Positions 1 through 6,435 are shown, counted from the stretch's first letter. The stretch is 6,518 nt of DNA from DASYSA01 sp036003885 (GCA_036003885.1 DASYSA010000348.1:1-6518); one strand, 5' to 3'. Numbers and translations: made by a program. Notes: generated from the sequence alone by a model not told the origin.

Positions 1-142
1 ACCCATCCGTCATTCATATGACATTAAGCGCGGGACGAGTCAATTAGTTCCTGAGTCTGATCAGCCAGGCGGTCCCTGCCGCCGGAGGCGTCAATCTGGT
101 TTGTGCGGCTGAGGTCGCCACGGGCATCGCCTGAGCGAGCAA

Positions 143-484
143 TCAGTTCCTAAACACGCGCGCCAGGTACTTTTCAGTCAAATACATCACGAGGAGAGGA
201 AGCGCGAGTATCGCTCCCGCTGAAACCACCGGCCCTAGCTCGCTTTCTTCGATTGCCCGCCATAGAGTCACGTGTAGTGACATCGACACTAGCGAAAGCA
301 ATGCCAGGGTCATTCCCGCAAATCTGTTAGCAGTCTGCCACGTATCATCATTGATCATCGACCTGGACGAACCGTATCCAAGGACCCAGTTGCGGCGGAG
401 CCTGGGGCATAACCAGTACATCATGGCGCCGCCCAAAATAAGCACGGCGTCACTGGTCATCAATAGATGTCCGTAGATCGGCAT
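143..484 (-). CDS. SdpI-like small membrane protein
   Basis: This 113-residue protein has three hydrophobic segments (about residues 8-26, 56-74 and 84-103) and should sit in the cytoplasmic membrane. Between the first and second is the segment NWVLGYGSSRS (32-42) followed by W49, N53 and R54. It resembles the SdpI family signature, roughly GYRT-x-S-x(5)-W-x(3)-N+. In Bacillus subtilis SdpI gives immunity to the SdpC toxin; most other members have no known role, so immunity is not implied here. The usual Arg of GYRT is Gly (G38) and the Thr is Ser. The ATG at 484 has no good ribosome binding site (an AAGG lies 16 nt upstream); Met9 is an alternative start. It lies 144 nt downstream of the hydrolase on the same strand and may be co-transcribed with it. 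No SdpC-like toxin or SdpR-like regulator is visible. The family call is moderately sure; the function is unknown. Confidence 0.72.
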   Translation of the reverse strand: MPIYGHLLMTSDAVLILGGAMMYWLCPRLRRNWVLGYGSSRSMINDDTWQTANRFAGMTLALLSLVSMSLHVTLWRAIEESELGPVVSAGAILALPLLVMYLTEKYLARVFRN

Positions 485-500
485 AGAATAGTAACGAGAG

Positions 501-522
501 CCTTTGGAGTTCCTTTGGAGCC
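501..522. repeat. Tandem 11-bp repeat, two copies
   Basis: CCTTTGGAGTT at 501-511 is followed directly by CCTTTGGAGCC at 512-522, identical at 9 of 11 positions. It sits in the gap between the hydrolase and the SdpI-like gene, 17-38 nt upstream of the SdpI-like start. On the minus strand it supplies AAGG twice, but too far from the ATG to be a normal ribosome binding site. It may be a slippage duplication with no function. Confidence 0.5.
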
Positions 523-628
523 ACCCTTAAGAGCTTCTATTAAAGCCCGTAAGGCGCAGCACGTCAAGAGTAGTCTCAGCGACGGTTAACTTTGGTTAGC
601 GATTCTCCTGTTCGCAGTCTGTAGAGTC

Positions 629-1489
629 TCAGGACTCACCGAGAAACTTCATCGTCTCTGCAAGGAAGATCTCCAATTGATCGTGATGCACCCAATGACC
701 GGCGTCAGGCACCTTGACGAGGCGGTGGTTCTTGATCACCCTCGCGCGGCCGTCCGCTTCAGGGTCGGGCGCCCAGCTCTCCATTCCCCAAAACAGCAGC
801 GCCGGACAGATGATCTGCCCCATTATTTGAACAAAGTCCTCTTTGTTGTGTCCGTAAGGCGCGAAGGGACGCGCGTAGTTGTCGAACTTCCATACGAGCG
901 AACCATCCGCGTTCCAGTTCGTGCCATGGAGCGTCAGATGGCGAGCTACTTCATCTGAGAGATGCGGGTTAGCTTCTCGCATTCGTGTGACCGCGCGATC
1001 GAGGCTGGGATAACTGTGTGGGTCGCGGCGTTCCGTCTGTCGAATCCCTTCGATCCAGCTTCGCATTCGCTCTGATGCCGGCCCGAAAACTCGATGATTG
1101 AGCGGAGGACCCAGCCCCTCGATCGACACCACCTTCTTCACTCGATCCGGAAAGACACCCGAATAAAGGAGGGCCACAATGCCGCCAAGCGAATGTCCCA
1201 CAAGGTAGATCGGAAATGCGTTGATGATATCGGCAAGCGCCGACAGATCCAGCACGTGCTCGGCAATGCTGTACAGCGCGCCCGGAGCCCACTGGCTATT
1301 CCCGTGCCCGCGCAGGTCGATCGCGTAGACATGAAACTGTTCCCGCAGCGCTCGCGCTACCCAATCCCAGTTCCGAGCGTGGTCCAGTCCGCCGTGAACC
1401 AGGATCAGCGCCGGCTTGCGGTCCGTGCCCCAGTCCCAGAAGTGCAGCTTCAATCGGTGAGAATAGTAATAGTGGGAAATAGGTTCCAA
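629..1489 (-). CDS. Alpha/beta-fold hydrolase
   Basis: This is a 286-residue alpha/beta-fold hydrolase, normal length for the family and probably cytoplasmic because no signal peptide is seen. Visible motifs are the oxyanion-hole HGG (32-34), a DLRGHGNS turn (58-65), the nucleophile elbow GHSLGG with Ser100 (98-103), and the catalytic His265 in DAGHW. The usual acid position after the WG strand (WGxxD) is Ser238; Asp242 or Glu124 (in SIEGLGP after the preceding strand) could serve instead. The substrate cannot be told from sequence; an ester, epoxide or C-C bond is possible. I chose the TTG at 1489 because GGAGG lies 6 nt upstream and the protein then begins MEPISHYYYSHRLKLHFWDW, matching the usual N-terminal strands. 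An upstream in-frame TTG at 1576 would add 29 low-quality residues, lacks a ribosome binding site and overlaps a possible promoter. The SdpI-like gene follows on the same strand. The fold is certain; the reaction is not. Confidence 0.93.
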   Translation of the reverse strand: MEPISHYYYSHRLKLHFWDWGTDRKPALILVHGGLDHARNWDWVARALREQFHVYAIDLRGHGNSQWAPGALYSIAEHVLDLSALADIINAFPIYLVGHSLGGIVALLYSGVFPDRVKKVVSIEGLGPPLNHRVFGPASERMRSWIEGIRQTERRDPHSYPSLDRAVTRMREANPHLSDEVARHLTLHGTNWNADGSLVWKFDNYARPFAPYGHNKEDFVQIMGQIICPALLFWGMESWAPDPEADGRARVIKNHRLVKVPDAGHWVHHDQLEIFLAETMKFLGES

Positions 1490-1500
1490 TGAATTCCTCC
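1487..1500 (-). promoter_or_regulatory. Ribosome binding site fixing a TTG start
   Basis: Read on the minus strand, GGAGG (1500-1496) is followed by six bases, AATTCA, and then TTG (1489-1487). This is a strong Shine-Dalgarno at good spacing and sets the hydrolase start at TTG rather than at the longer in-frame ORF start at 1576. Confidence 0.8.
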
Positions 1501-1575
1501 AGGGGGAACAACCGCGGCCTGATGCACGAGCCTCCAGACTTACACCTGTATAGGCGTCATTTCTCAAAAAGATCA

Positions 1576-1604
1576 ATCTGACGTCGTTCAGATGCGCTTG
1601 TCAA
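1576..1604 (-). promoter_or_regulatory. Possible promoter for the hydrolase
   Basis: On the minus strand a perfect TTGACA (1604-1599) is followed after 17 nt by TCAGAT (1581-1576), which matches TATAAT at only three positions. A second possibility is TTGATC and TATACA, spaced 18 nt, slightly nearer the gene. Either would give a leader of several tens of nucleotides before the TTG at 1489. Only the -35 box is persuasive. Confidence 0.27.
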
Positions 1605-1630
1605 CCAGGATCGGGCTTCGTTCAATGAGC

Positions 1631-1645
1631 ATGGACATAGTCCAT
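1631..1645. promoter_or_regulatory. Perfect 15-bp dyad, possible operator
   Basis: ATGGAC-ATA-GTCCAT is an exact inverted repeat with 6-bp arms and a 3-bp centre. It lies about 140 nt upstream of the hydrolase start and 260 nt upstream of the secreted-protein start, just upstream of the candidate hydrolase -35 box. The symmetry suits a dimeric regulator, but no regulator gene is in the window and a chance dyad is possible. Confidence 0.3.
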
Positions 1646-1727
1646 CCAGCCTTCTATCATGTGGCGTACGCACGAAACGCGTGGTGAGGCTGAAAGGGAT
1701 TGATACATCGCGTAGACCTCAGTTCGA

Positions 1728-1752
1728 GGTTCGTGTCTGCAGACCGCGGACC
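1728..1752 (+). other. GC-rich hairpin in the divergent region
   Basis: GGTTCGTG (1728-1735) can pair over all 8 positions with CGCGGACC (1745-1752), counting two G-U pairs, around a 9-nt loop that is mostly the palindrome GTCTGCAGAC. A short CCTC/GAGG hairpin (1717-1729) overlaps its left side. No T-run follows, so it is not a standard terminator. It may be leader structure for the secreted-protein transcript or chance. Confidence 0.3.
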
Positions 1753-1892
1753 TTTGCAAGAAAGCAACAACAAAGCGTTCAAGGGTATGTTGGATACGTT
1801 CTAGCCTGATCAGCTGAGTCCTGAGCCTGGTCGCAGGCGATCAAGCGTGATTTCGTGATGGATCTACGGTCCGGGTACAGCAGCAACTCGTG

Positions 1893-1907
1893 AGGAGGTG
1901 TAAGATG
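1893..1907 (+). promoter_or_regulatory. Ribosome binding site fixing the ATG at 1905
   Basis: AGGAGG (1893-1898) is followed by TGTAAG and the ATG at 1905. A GTG at 1890 is in frame and would lengthen the protein by five codons, but those codons are themselves the ribosome binding site, so ATG 1905 is the real start. Confidence 0.9.
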
Positions 1908-2591
1908 AAACAGTTCTTAGTTGTGCTTGCCTCTCTTCTTTTGCTTATCGTCAGCGCAGCTTCACCGGCTGCAATCGCCCAAAGACGCGATTGCAGCCTT
2001 GTGGTTACTCCCAAAATCGAAGCCGGTCATACGACCTACGAGATCAGCGGAGAGCGGTTTTCTGTGGGAGAGCAGATCAGAATCGAAGCGGTCAATCGCA
2101 GGACAGATCAGGGTTATGTATTCTTCTTCACGCCGACGACTACGAGCTTCTCCGGCATATTCGTCGGCAAGGACCCCGATGGCTTCTTGTATCGCGTCGC
2201 GCCTGGGAGTTGGAGGGTGGAGGCGAAGGGAGGCGGCTGCAAGACCAAGACGGATTTCATGGTAACAGGCGTGCCAACTGGGGTCTGGGGCGGTGAACAA
2301 GTGCGCCTGGACACCTCCGATCAAGGCGCGACACTGTTAGCCCGGTGCGCCTCTGGTTCAATAAGTGAGCCCATCGTGCCCGACATCAACGGCAAGTTTG
2401 AGGTTAGGGGTCCCCTGGTTATAGACGGCCCCGGTCCTAGTAGAAGGTTCGGATCAGCGGTCTATACCGGCCAGACGGATGGAAACACGATGAAGCTCAC
2501 CGTCACGGTCGAGGAGAATAGCTCGATACAGCTGACGTATACGCTGACCTTCGGCCAGGAGGTTCAAGTCGGGCACTGCCCTTTCGTGTAA
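1905..2591 (+). CDS. Secreted two-domain beta-rich protein
   Basis: This is a 228-residue exported protein. It starts MKQF, has a long hydrophobic run (residues 4-18), and a likely signal peptidase I site after Ala25 (PAAIA|QRR). No lipobox is seen, so it should be free in the periplasm or outside. The mature part splits into two beta-rich halves: residues about 28-122, Ig-like in strand pattern (YEISGERFSVGEQIRIEA), and about 126-228, starting GVWGGEQVRL and ending TLTFGQEVQVGHC. The four mature cysteines fall as one pair per half, Cys30/Cys112 and Cys148/Cys225, which suggests one disulfide closing each domain. Similar G-x-W-GG...C...C domains recur, as I remember, in proteins of Acidobacteriota, but I know no named family or function. 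No catalytic motif is visible, so binding or structure is more likely than enzyme activity. It precedes the TPR-CHAT gene by 181 nt on the same strand. Confidence 0.85.
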   Translation: MKQFLVVLASLLLLIVSAASPAAIAQRRDCSLVVTPKIEAGHTTYEISGERFSVGEQIRIEAVNRRTDQGYVFFFTPTTTSFSGIFVGKDPDGFLYRVAPGSWRVEAKGGGCKTKTDFMVTGVPTGVWGGEQVRLDTSDQGATLLARCASGSISEPIVPDINGKFEVRGPLVIDGPGPSRRFGSAVYTGQTDGNTMKLTVTVEENSSIQLTYTLTFGQEVQVGHCPFV

Positions 2592-2713
2592 CGGGAGAGC
2601 TCAGGAATCTCTCTGTTGAGAACAACAGACTCTCCAGAACAGAGCCAAAGTCTGGGCACCGATACAGACCCGCTTTTCTTGTGGCTGGATTTTGCGAAGA
2701 TAGAGCTCTCCCG
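2592..2713. repeat. 122-bp segment bounded by an exact 11-bp inverted repeat
   Basis: CGGGAGAGCTC at 2592-2602, starting right after the stop codon of the secreted-protein gene, has an exact reverse complement, GAGCTCTCCCG, at 2703-2713. The enclosed 100 nt contain a perfect 6-bp hairpin with a 4-nt loop (CTGTTG 2613-2618, CAACAG 2623-2628) and a terminator-like hairpin (2650-2677). In RNA it could fold as a long stem with branches. It could also be a small inverted-repeat element, but no flanking target duplication is seen. Confidence 0.5.
2650..2680 (+). terminator. Weak possible terminator after the secreted-protein gene
   Basis: GTCTG (2650-2654) pairs with CAGAC (2665-2669) around a 10-nt loop, and TTTTCTT follows at 2674-2680. 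The stem is short and four bases (CCGC) separate it from the T-run, so termination would be partial at best. If it works, the TPR-CHAT gene would need read-through or its own promoter. Confidence 0.28.
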
Positions 2714-2772
2714 ATCGGAACCACCTTCAGGAATGGAACAAAAGCGATGACGCGGGTGTCTATATCGGACGA

Positions 2773-5700
2773 TTGTTAAACACCATCTTTCCTTGCGTCC
2801 ATTTGGTCTCATTGCTTGCCTCGATAACCGTGGCTGCAAATCCTTCTGTTGCCCCACGCACCCAACTGGCGGATGAAGTTCCACTGCGCGCTATCGCTCA
2901 GGCTTACCTGGACGCATATTCGAAAAAGGATTTACCCGCGATGATCGCTTTGTGGAGCCTGAGATCGAAGGACGTGGCTCAACGATTCAAGACAATGGCG
3001 GAGGCTTTCACACCCGGAGACTCCTCCTTTTCAAATGTCATGGTCTCGCGCATTAAGGTACTGGGGAACAGAGCGACGCTTGAGATCGCCGCGGATCTCT
3101 CGCTGCGGGCCGCGAGCGGGGAGACTCACGTTGAGAAATTTTCGCGGAACTTTGCGTTGGTCAAGGAGGGTGGAACCTGGAAGATCTGGTGGGACGTTCC
3201 TGCCTCGCAGGAGGTCGCAGACTTCCTGAAGAAAGGCTCTGACTGGAAGACCTCCGCTTCGCTTCCTCTCGAAGAGCAGTTCGCGACGGCTCTCCTTGAA
3301 TCGACCCCGGACGACCAGCGCGCATTGTTCCTTGAAAACAGCGAGATGGTCACGGTTGAGCTGAGAAAGGCTCTCATCAAGATGGCCGAGGCGTTTCAGT
3401 CTCGGAGATCGACTGCAAAAGCGATCGATGGGTATCGGCTTGCGCAAAAGGTCTCCGAAGGCCTGGGAGATAAACAAGGCGTCGCGCTTTCTCACCTCGG
3501 TATGGCAGATATCAGCCGTGCCGCCGCCAGCCTGTCGCCAGCACTGGATCTATATCAACGAGCCCTCGTCCTGTTTCAAGAGATAGGCGACAAGGCTCAC
3601 GCTGCCGTCGTATGGAGCAGCATCGGAAAGACCTATGCTCAACAACGAGACCAGACGAAAGCGCTGGAGAGTTACAGCAAAGCGCAGGCAATCTTTGAAG
3701 AACTGAAGGACAGGGCGCAAGTCGCCGATATGATGGAAGAGATCGGCAGCACCTATTACGTTCAGAAGAAGTATGCCGACGCGATCGATCTCTTCACGAA
3801 GTGTCTTGCGATCAATGAGGCCCTCGGGAGGAAGGCCGAGAGTGCAGTCATTCTGAGGGACATAGGAAATGCAAAGTACTATCTGGAGAACTACGAAGCG
3901 GCGATCGAATACTACCTGAGAGCCGTGGCTGTTTTCGAAATCGTCAAAGACGCGCCGGCCATTGGCGAAACGATGAACTACCTGGGCGGCGCCAGCTACT
4001 TGCTTGCAGACTATGATAAGGCGATCGAGTACTACCAGAAGGCGTTGGTATTCGAAGAGGGGTTTGCGGACCGGCGAGGCGCGGCACGATCACTGTTCGG
4101 ACTCGGTTCCAGCTATTGCGCGCTGGGCGATTTCGCCGGCGGCCTCGATTACTCTTACAGAAATCTCGCGCTGCTGGAATCCTTCCACGACAAGACGAGT
4201 ATGCCGGACACTCTTCGCCTTATAGGCTTTGCGCACTTGAGGCACCGAAACTACGACGCTGCAGCGGTCGCCTATCGGCGATGTCTCGAGCTTTACGAAG
4301 AAGGTGGCGATAAGCTGAACGCCGGTCTTGTGCTGATCGAAATTGGAAACATTCTCTACGCTCAAGGCAGTTTCGATCCGGCGATGGAGAGATACCGCAC
4401 GGCACTTGGATACTTTGCGTCGATCGCGAAGACGGAGGGGATAGCGGCTTCTTACGGTGCCATTGCATCTGTCTATTATGCTCAGCGCGACTATGACTCC
4501 GCCCTCGACTTTTATCAAAAGAGCCTGCCGCTTTATGAATCCTTGAGCGCACCGGAGCAGATAGCGCTTACGCTTCAAAGCATAGCGGGCGTCCATTACG
4601 CCCGGCGAGACTATGCCAGCTCTCTAGAGTTCGCCGATCGCTCCGCCATAGCGGCCAGGGAGGCGAAGAGCCAGCAGGTCTTGTGGCAGGCCCGCTTTAC
4701 GGCAGGAAGCGCCCATCGCGCCCTCGATCACACGGATGAAGCTCGCAAAGCCCTCGAGGAATCGATCTTCACCATTGAAGCGATGCGAACCGAGTTGATT
4801 GAGGATGAGCAGGCGCCGGCGTTCTTCAAGGAGAAGAACGCCCCTTATGTTGCTATGGCTCAATTGCTGCTCGCTCAAAACGATACTCGAGGCGCCTTCT
4901 CGGTCGCCGAGAGCCTCAAATCCCACTCGTTGTGGGACATCCTTCGAGGGGCGAGATTGAGGATCACGCGGAGCATGACCGCTTCCGAGCTGAAACAGGA
5001 GCGAGCGCTGACAAAGACGCTCGCCTCGTTGACCCGACAGCGTGAGCGCGACAAACAGTTGAGCAATCCCATCATCTCGTTGCCGCGAGAGATGCTCCGA
5101 GGCAAACGGCAGCCGGCGATTGAAGCCCGTCTGCAGATAACCGAGATGCGATTGAAAAAGGCGCATGAGGAGTATGAATCGTTCAAGAAGAGACTCTATG
5201 CGGCCCATCCTCAGCTAAGGACGCTTCGAGGCGAAGCGCCGGCGATGAAGGTGGAAGAAGCAGGTCGTTTGCTGGACGCACACGCGGCGCTACTCAGTTT
5301 TATGGTGTCCGAGGGGGAGACTGTTCTGTTCGTGCTCACCCAGGGACGGTCCGCGAGCACCTCGGGCGTGAACCTCAGGGCATATGTTTTGAATGCAACT
5401 CGAAATGACCTTGCCGGTCGAGTAAAAAACTTCCGAAGCCTGATCAAGCAGCGAAGCGACGAGGTGCATCAGTCGGCGCGCGACTTATATGACCTGCTGC
5501 TGGCGCCCGCGCGAGATCAGTTGATCGGAAGAGACCTGCTTGTGATTGCGCCCGATTCTATCCTTTGGGACCTGCCGTTTCAGGCCCTGGAACCGGCAGA
5601 GAATCGCTACCTCGTGGAAGACTGCGCTGTTGTCTATGCGCCGTCGGTGACTTCGTTCCGCGACATGAACAGGCGTTTGGCTCCCACGCCGGCGCCGGTT

Positions 5701-6342
5701 CGCATTCCGACGTTGCTTGCATTCGGCAATCCCCAACTTACGCAGGAGACGCGAGGGCGGGTCAGCCTCTTGAGCAAGGAGTTGAAGTTTGAAGCGCAGC
5801 CGGGTGCGGAGAATGAACTGAGATCCGTGAGCGCACTGTATGGACCTCAACAGGCCCGAGTGCATACCGGGGCAGAGGCCACCGAAGAAAGGATAAAAGC
5901 TGAGGCCGGACGCTTTGGGATCCTGCAGATATCGACGCCCGCGGTTCTAAGCGACGCAACTCCTATGCGCTCCTCACTGCTGATGTCGCAGTCGCAATCG
6001 GGTTCCAGCGAGGATGGTCTGCTTCAGCCGTGGGAAATCTTCGGGTTGAATTTGAGAGCGGGCGTTGTCGTAATGTCGGAGTGCGAACCGGCGAGCAATG
6101 GGCCCGCCAGCGGAGATGCCATCACCGGAGTTTCCTGGGCGTGGTTCGCTTCGGGTTGCCCGACCGTTCTCCTGAATCAATGGAAGCCTGACGACGATGA
6201 TGCGGGGTTTCTGCTCGAACTACATCGCAATCTGCGACGGCGCCCTCCCGCGCAGGGCTTGCGTGAATCCGCGCTGAAGGTCCTCCGAGGAGAGCATCGA
6301 CATCCGTTCTACTGGTCGAGATTCATTGTTGTCGGCCGGTGA
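2773..6342 (+). CDS. TPR-CHAT protein with NTF2-like domain and degraded CHAT active site
   Basis: This protein is 1189 residues long. Residues 8-22 are hydrophobic, with a likely cleavage near Ala22, so export is probable although no basic residue precedes the core. Residues about 36-153 look NTF2-like (IAQAYLDAYSKKD...GTWKIWWDV). After a linker (EEQFATALLE, 167-176) come twelve TPRs of exactly 40 residues each (198-677), for protein binding. A charged helical, perhaps coiled-coil, stretch follows (about 735-815), then the CHAT domain (about 825-1189) with DLLVIAPDSILWDLPFQAL (921-939) and HPFYWSRFIVVG at the end. CHAT domains are caspase/separase-like Cys-His proteases. Cys1104 is kept in VVMSEC, but the histidine segment reads LQISTPA (1051-1057), with Pro1056 in place of the catalytic His. 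Proteolysis is therefore doubtful and a scaffold role is more likely. The start is the first ATG/GTG/TTG codon after the in-frame TAG at 2701; it is TTG with only a weak GGA nearby. The gene is intact, without frameshift. Confidence 0.92.
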   Translation: MLNTIFPCVHLVSLLASITVAANPSVAPRTQLADEVPLRAIAQAYLDAYSKKDLPAMIALWSLRSKDVAQRFKTMAEAFTPGDSSFSNVMVSRIKVLGNRATLEIAADLSLRAASGETHVEKFSRNFALVKEGGTWKIWWDVPASQEVADFLKKGSDWKTSASLPLEEQFATALLESTPDDQRALFLENSEMVTVELRKALIKMAEAFQSRRSTAKAIDGYRLAQKVSEGLGDKQGVALSHLGMADISRAAASLSPALDLYQRALVLFQEIGDKAHAAVVWSSIGKTYAQQRDQTKALESYSKAQAIFEELKDRAQVADMMEEIGSTYYVQKKYADAIDLFTKCLAINEALGRKAESAVILRDIGNAKYYLENYEAAIEYYLRAVAVFEIVKDAPAIGETMNYLGGASYLLADYDKAIEYYQKALVFEEGFADRRGAARSLFGLGSSYCALGDFAGGLDYSYRNLALLESFHDKTSMPDTLRLIGFAHLRHRNYDAAAVAYRRCLELYEEGGDKLNAGLVLIEIGNILYAQGSFDPAMERYRTALGYFASIAKTEGIAASYGAIASVYYAQRDYDSALDFYQKSLPLYESLSAPEQIALTLQSIAGVHYARRDYASSLEFADRSAIAAREAKSQQVLWQARFTAGSAHRALDHTDEARKALEESIFTIEAMRTELIEDEQAPAFFKEKNAPYVAMAQLLLAQNDTRGAFSVAESLKSHSLWDILRGARLRITRSMTASELKQERALTKTLASLTRQRERDKQLSNPIISLPREMLRGKRQPAIEARLQITEMRLKKAHEEYESFKKRLYAAHPQLRTLRGEAPAMKVEEAGRLLDAHAALLSFMVSEGETVLFVLTQGRSASTSGVNLRAYVLNATRNDLAGRVKNFRSLIKQRSDEVHQSARDLYDLLLAPARDQLIGRDLLVIAPDSILWDLPFQALEPAENRYLVEDCAVVYAPSVTSFRDMNRRLAPTPAPVRIPTLLAFGNPQLTQETRGRVSLLSKELKFEAQPGAENELRSVSALYGPQQARVHTGAEATEERIKAEAGRFGILQISTPAVLSDATPMRSSLLMSQSQSGSSEDGLLQPWEIFGLNLRAGVVVMSECEPASNGPASGDAITGVSWAWFASGCPTVLLNQWKPDDDDAGFLLELHRNLRRRPPAQGLRESALKVLRGEHRHPFYWSRFIVVGR

Positions 6343-6349
6343 AGGAAAT

Positions 6350-6384
6350 GCGAATTTCGAATTGCGAATTTCGAATTGCGAATT
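6350..6384 (+). repeat. Heptamer array, left arm (5 units of GCGAATT type)
   Basis: Five contiguous 7-bp units begin 7 nt after the TPR-CHAT stop codon: GCGAATT, TCGAATT, GCGAATT, TCGAATT, GCGAATT. The two variants alternate, giving a 14-bp period. GAATTTCGAA... at 6366-6384 matches the reverse complement of 6443-6461 at 18 of 19 positions, so this array can pair with the right-hand array in RNA or single-stranded DNA. Confidence 0.85.
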
Positions 6385-6435
6385 GATCGGATTGCTTCTT
6401 CGATGGGAGTCGGAGTAATAGGGTATCTTCCCATA

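Larger units (their letters stand above)
1490..1904. other. Divergent intergenic region, 415 nt, no gene
   Basis: This region lies between the starts of the hydrolase (minus) and the secreted protein (plus), so it should carry both promoters. The longest ATG-started reading I noticed is about 20 codons, near 1625, and resembles nothing. Listed separately are a possible minus-strand promoter (1576-1604), a perfect short dyad (1631-1645) and a GC-rich hairpin (1728-1752). I could not find a convincing -35/-10 pair for the plus-strand gene. Confidence 0.7.

Noticed and set aside
1..142. Possible C-terminal fragment of a plus-strand gene (frame open 2-109, or a short reading 48-134 ending GVNLVCAEVATGIA)
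   Set aside because: Both are short, without a start or recognisable motif, and a stop at 45-47 cuts the better-looking one. A 5-bp hairpin at 68-83 lacks a T-run. I see no supportable gene here.
677..958. Plus-strand ORF of 93 codons
   Set aside because: It lies wholly inside the hydrolase gene on the opposite strand, and its product is Arg/Val-rich without any domain. It is a shadow reading.
1700..1760. tRNA-like segment (AGTTCGAGGTTCG)
   Set aside because: The bases around TTCGA do not form a 5-bp T-arm, there is no anticodon arm at the right distance, and no acceptor stem can be drawn.
3031..3495. Minus-strand ORF of 154 codons
   Set aside because: Antisense to the NTF2-like and first TPR part of the large gene; Arg-rich and low in recognisable features. 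The plus-strand reading has clear domains.
4624..5208. Minus-strand ORF of 194 codons
   Set aside because: Antisense to the end of the TPR array and the helical linker of the large gene. No family resemblance.
2773..6342. Membership in a type III-E CRISPR (Csx29-like) system
   Set aside because: No gRAMP/Cas7-11 gene or CRISPR array is in the window, the protein carries an export-like N-terminus, and the CHAT histidine is missing. TPR plus CHAT is common outside CRISPR.
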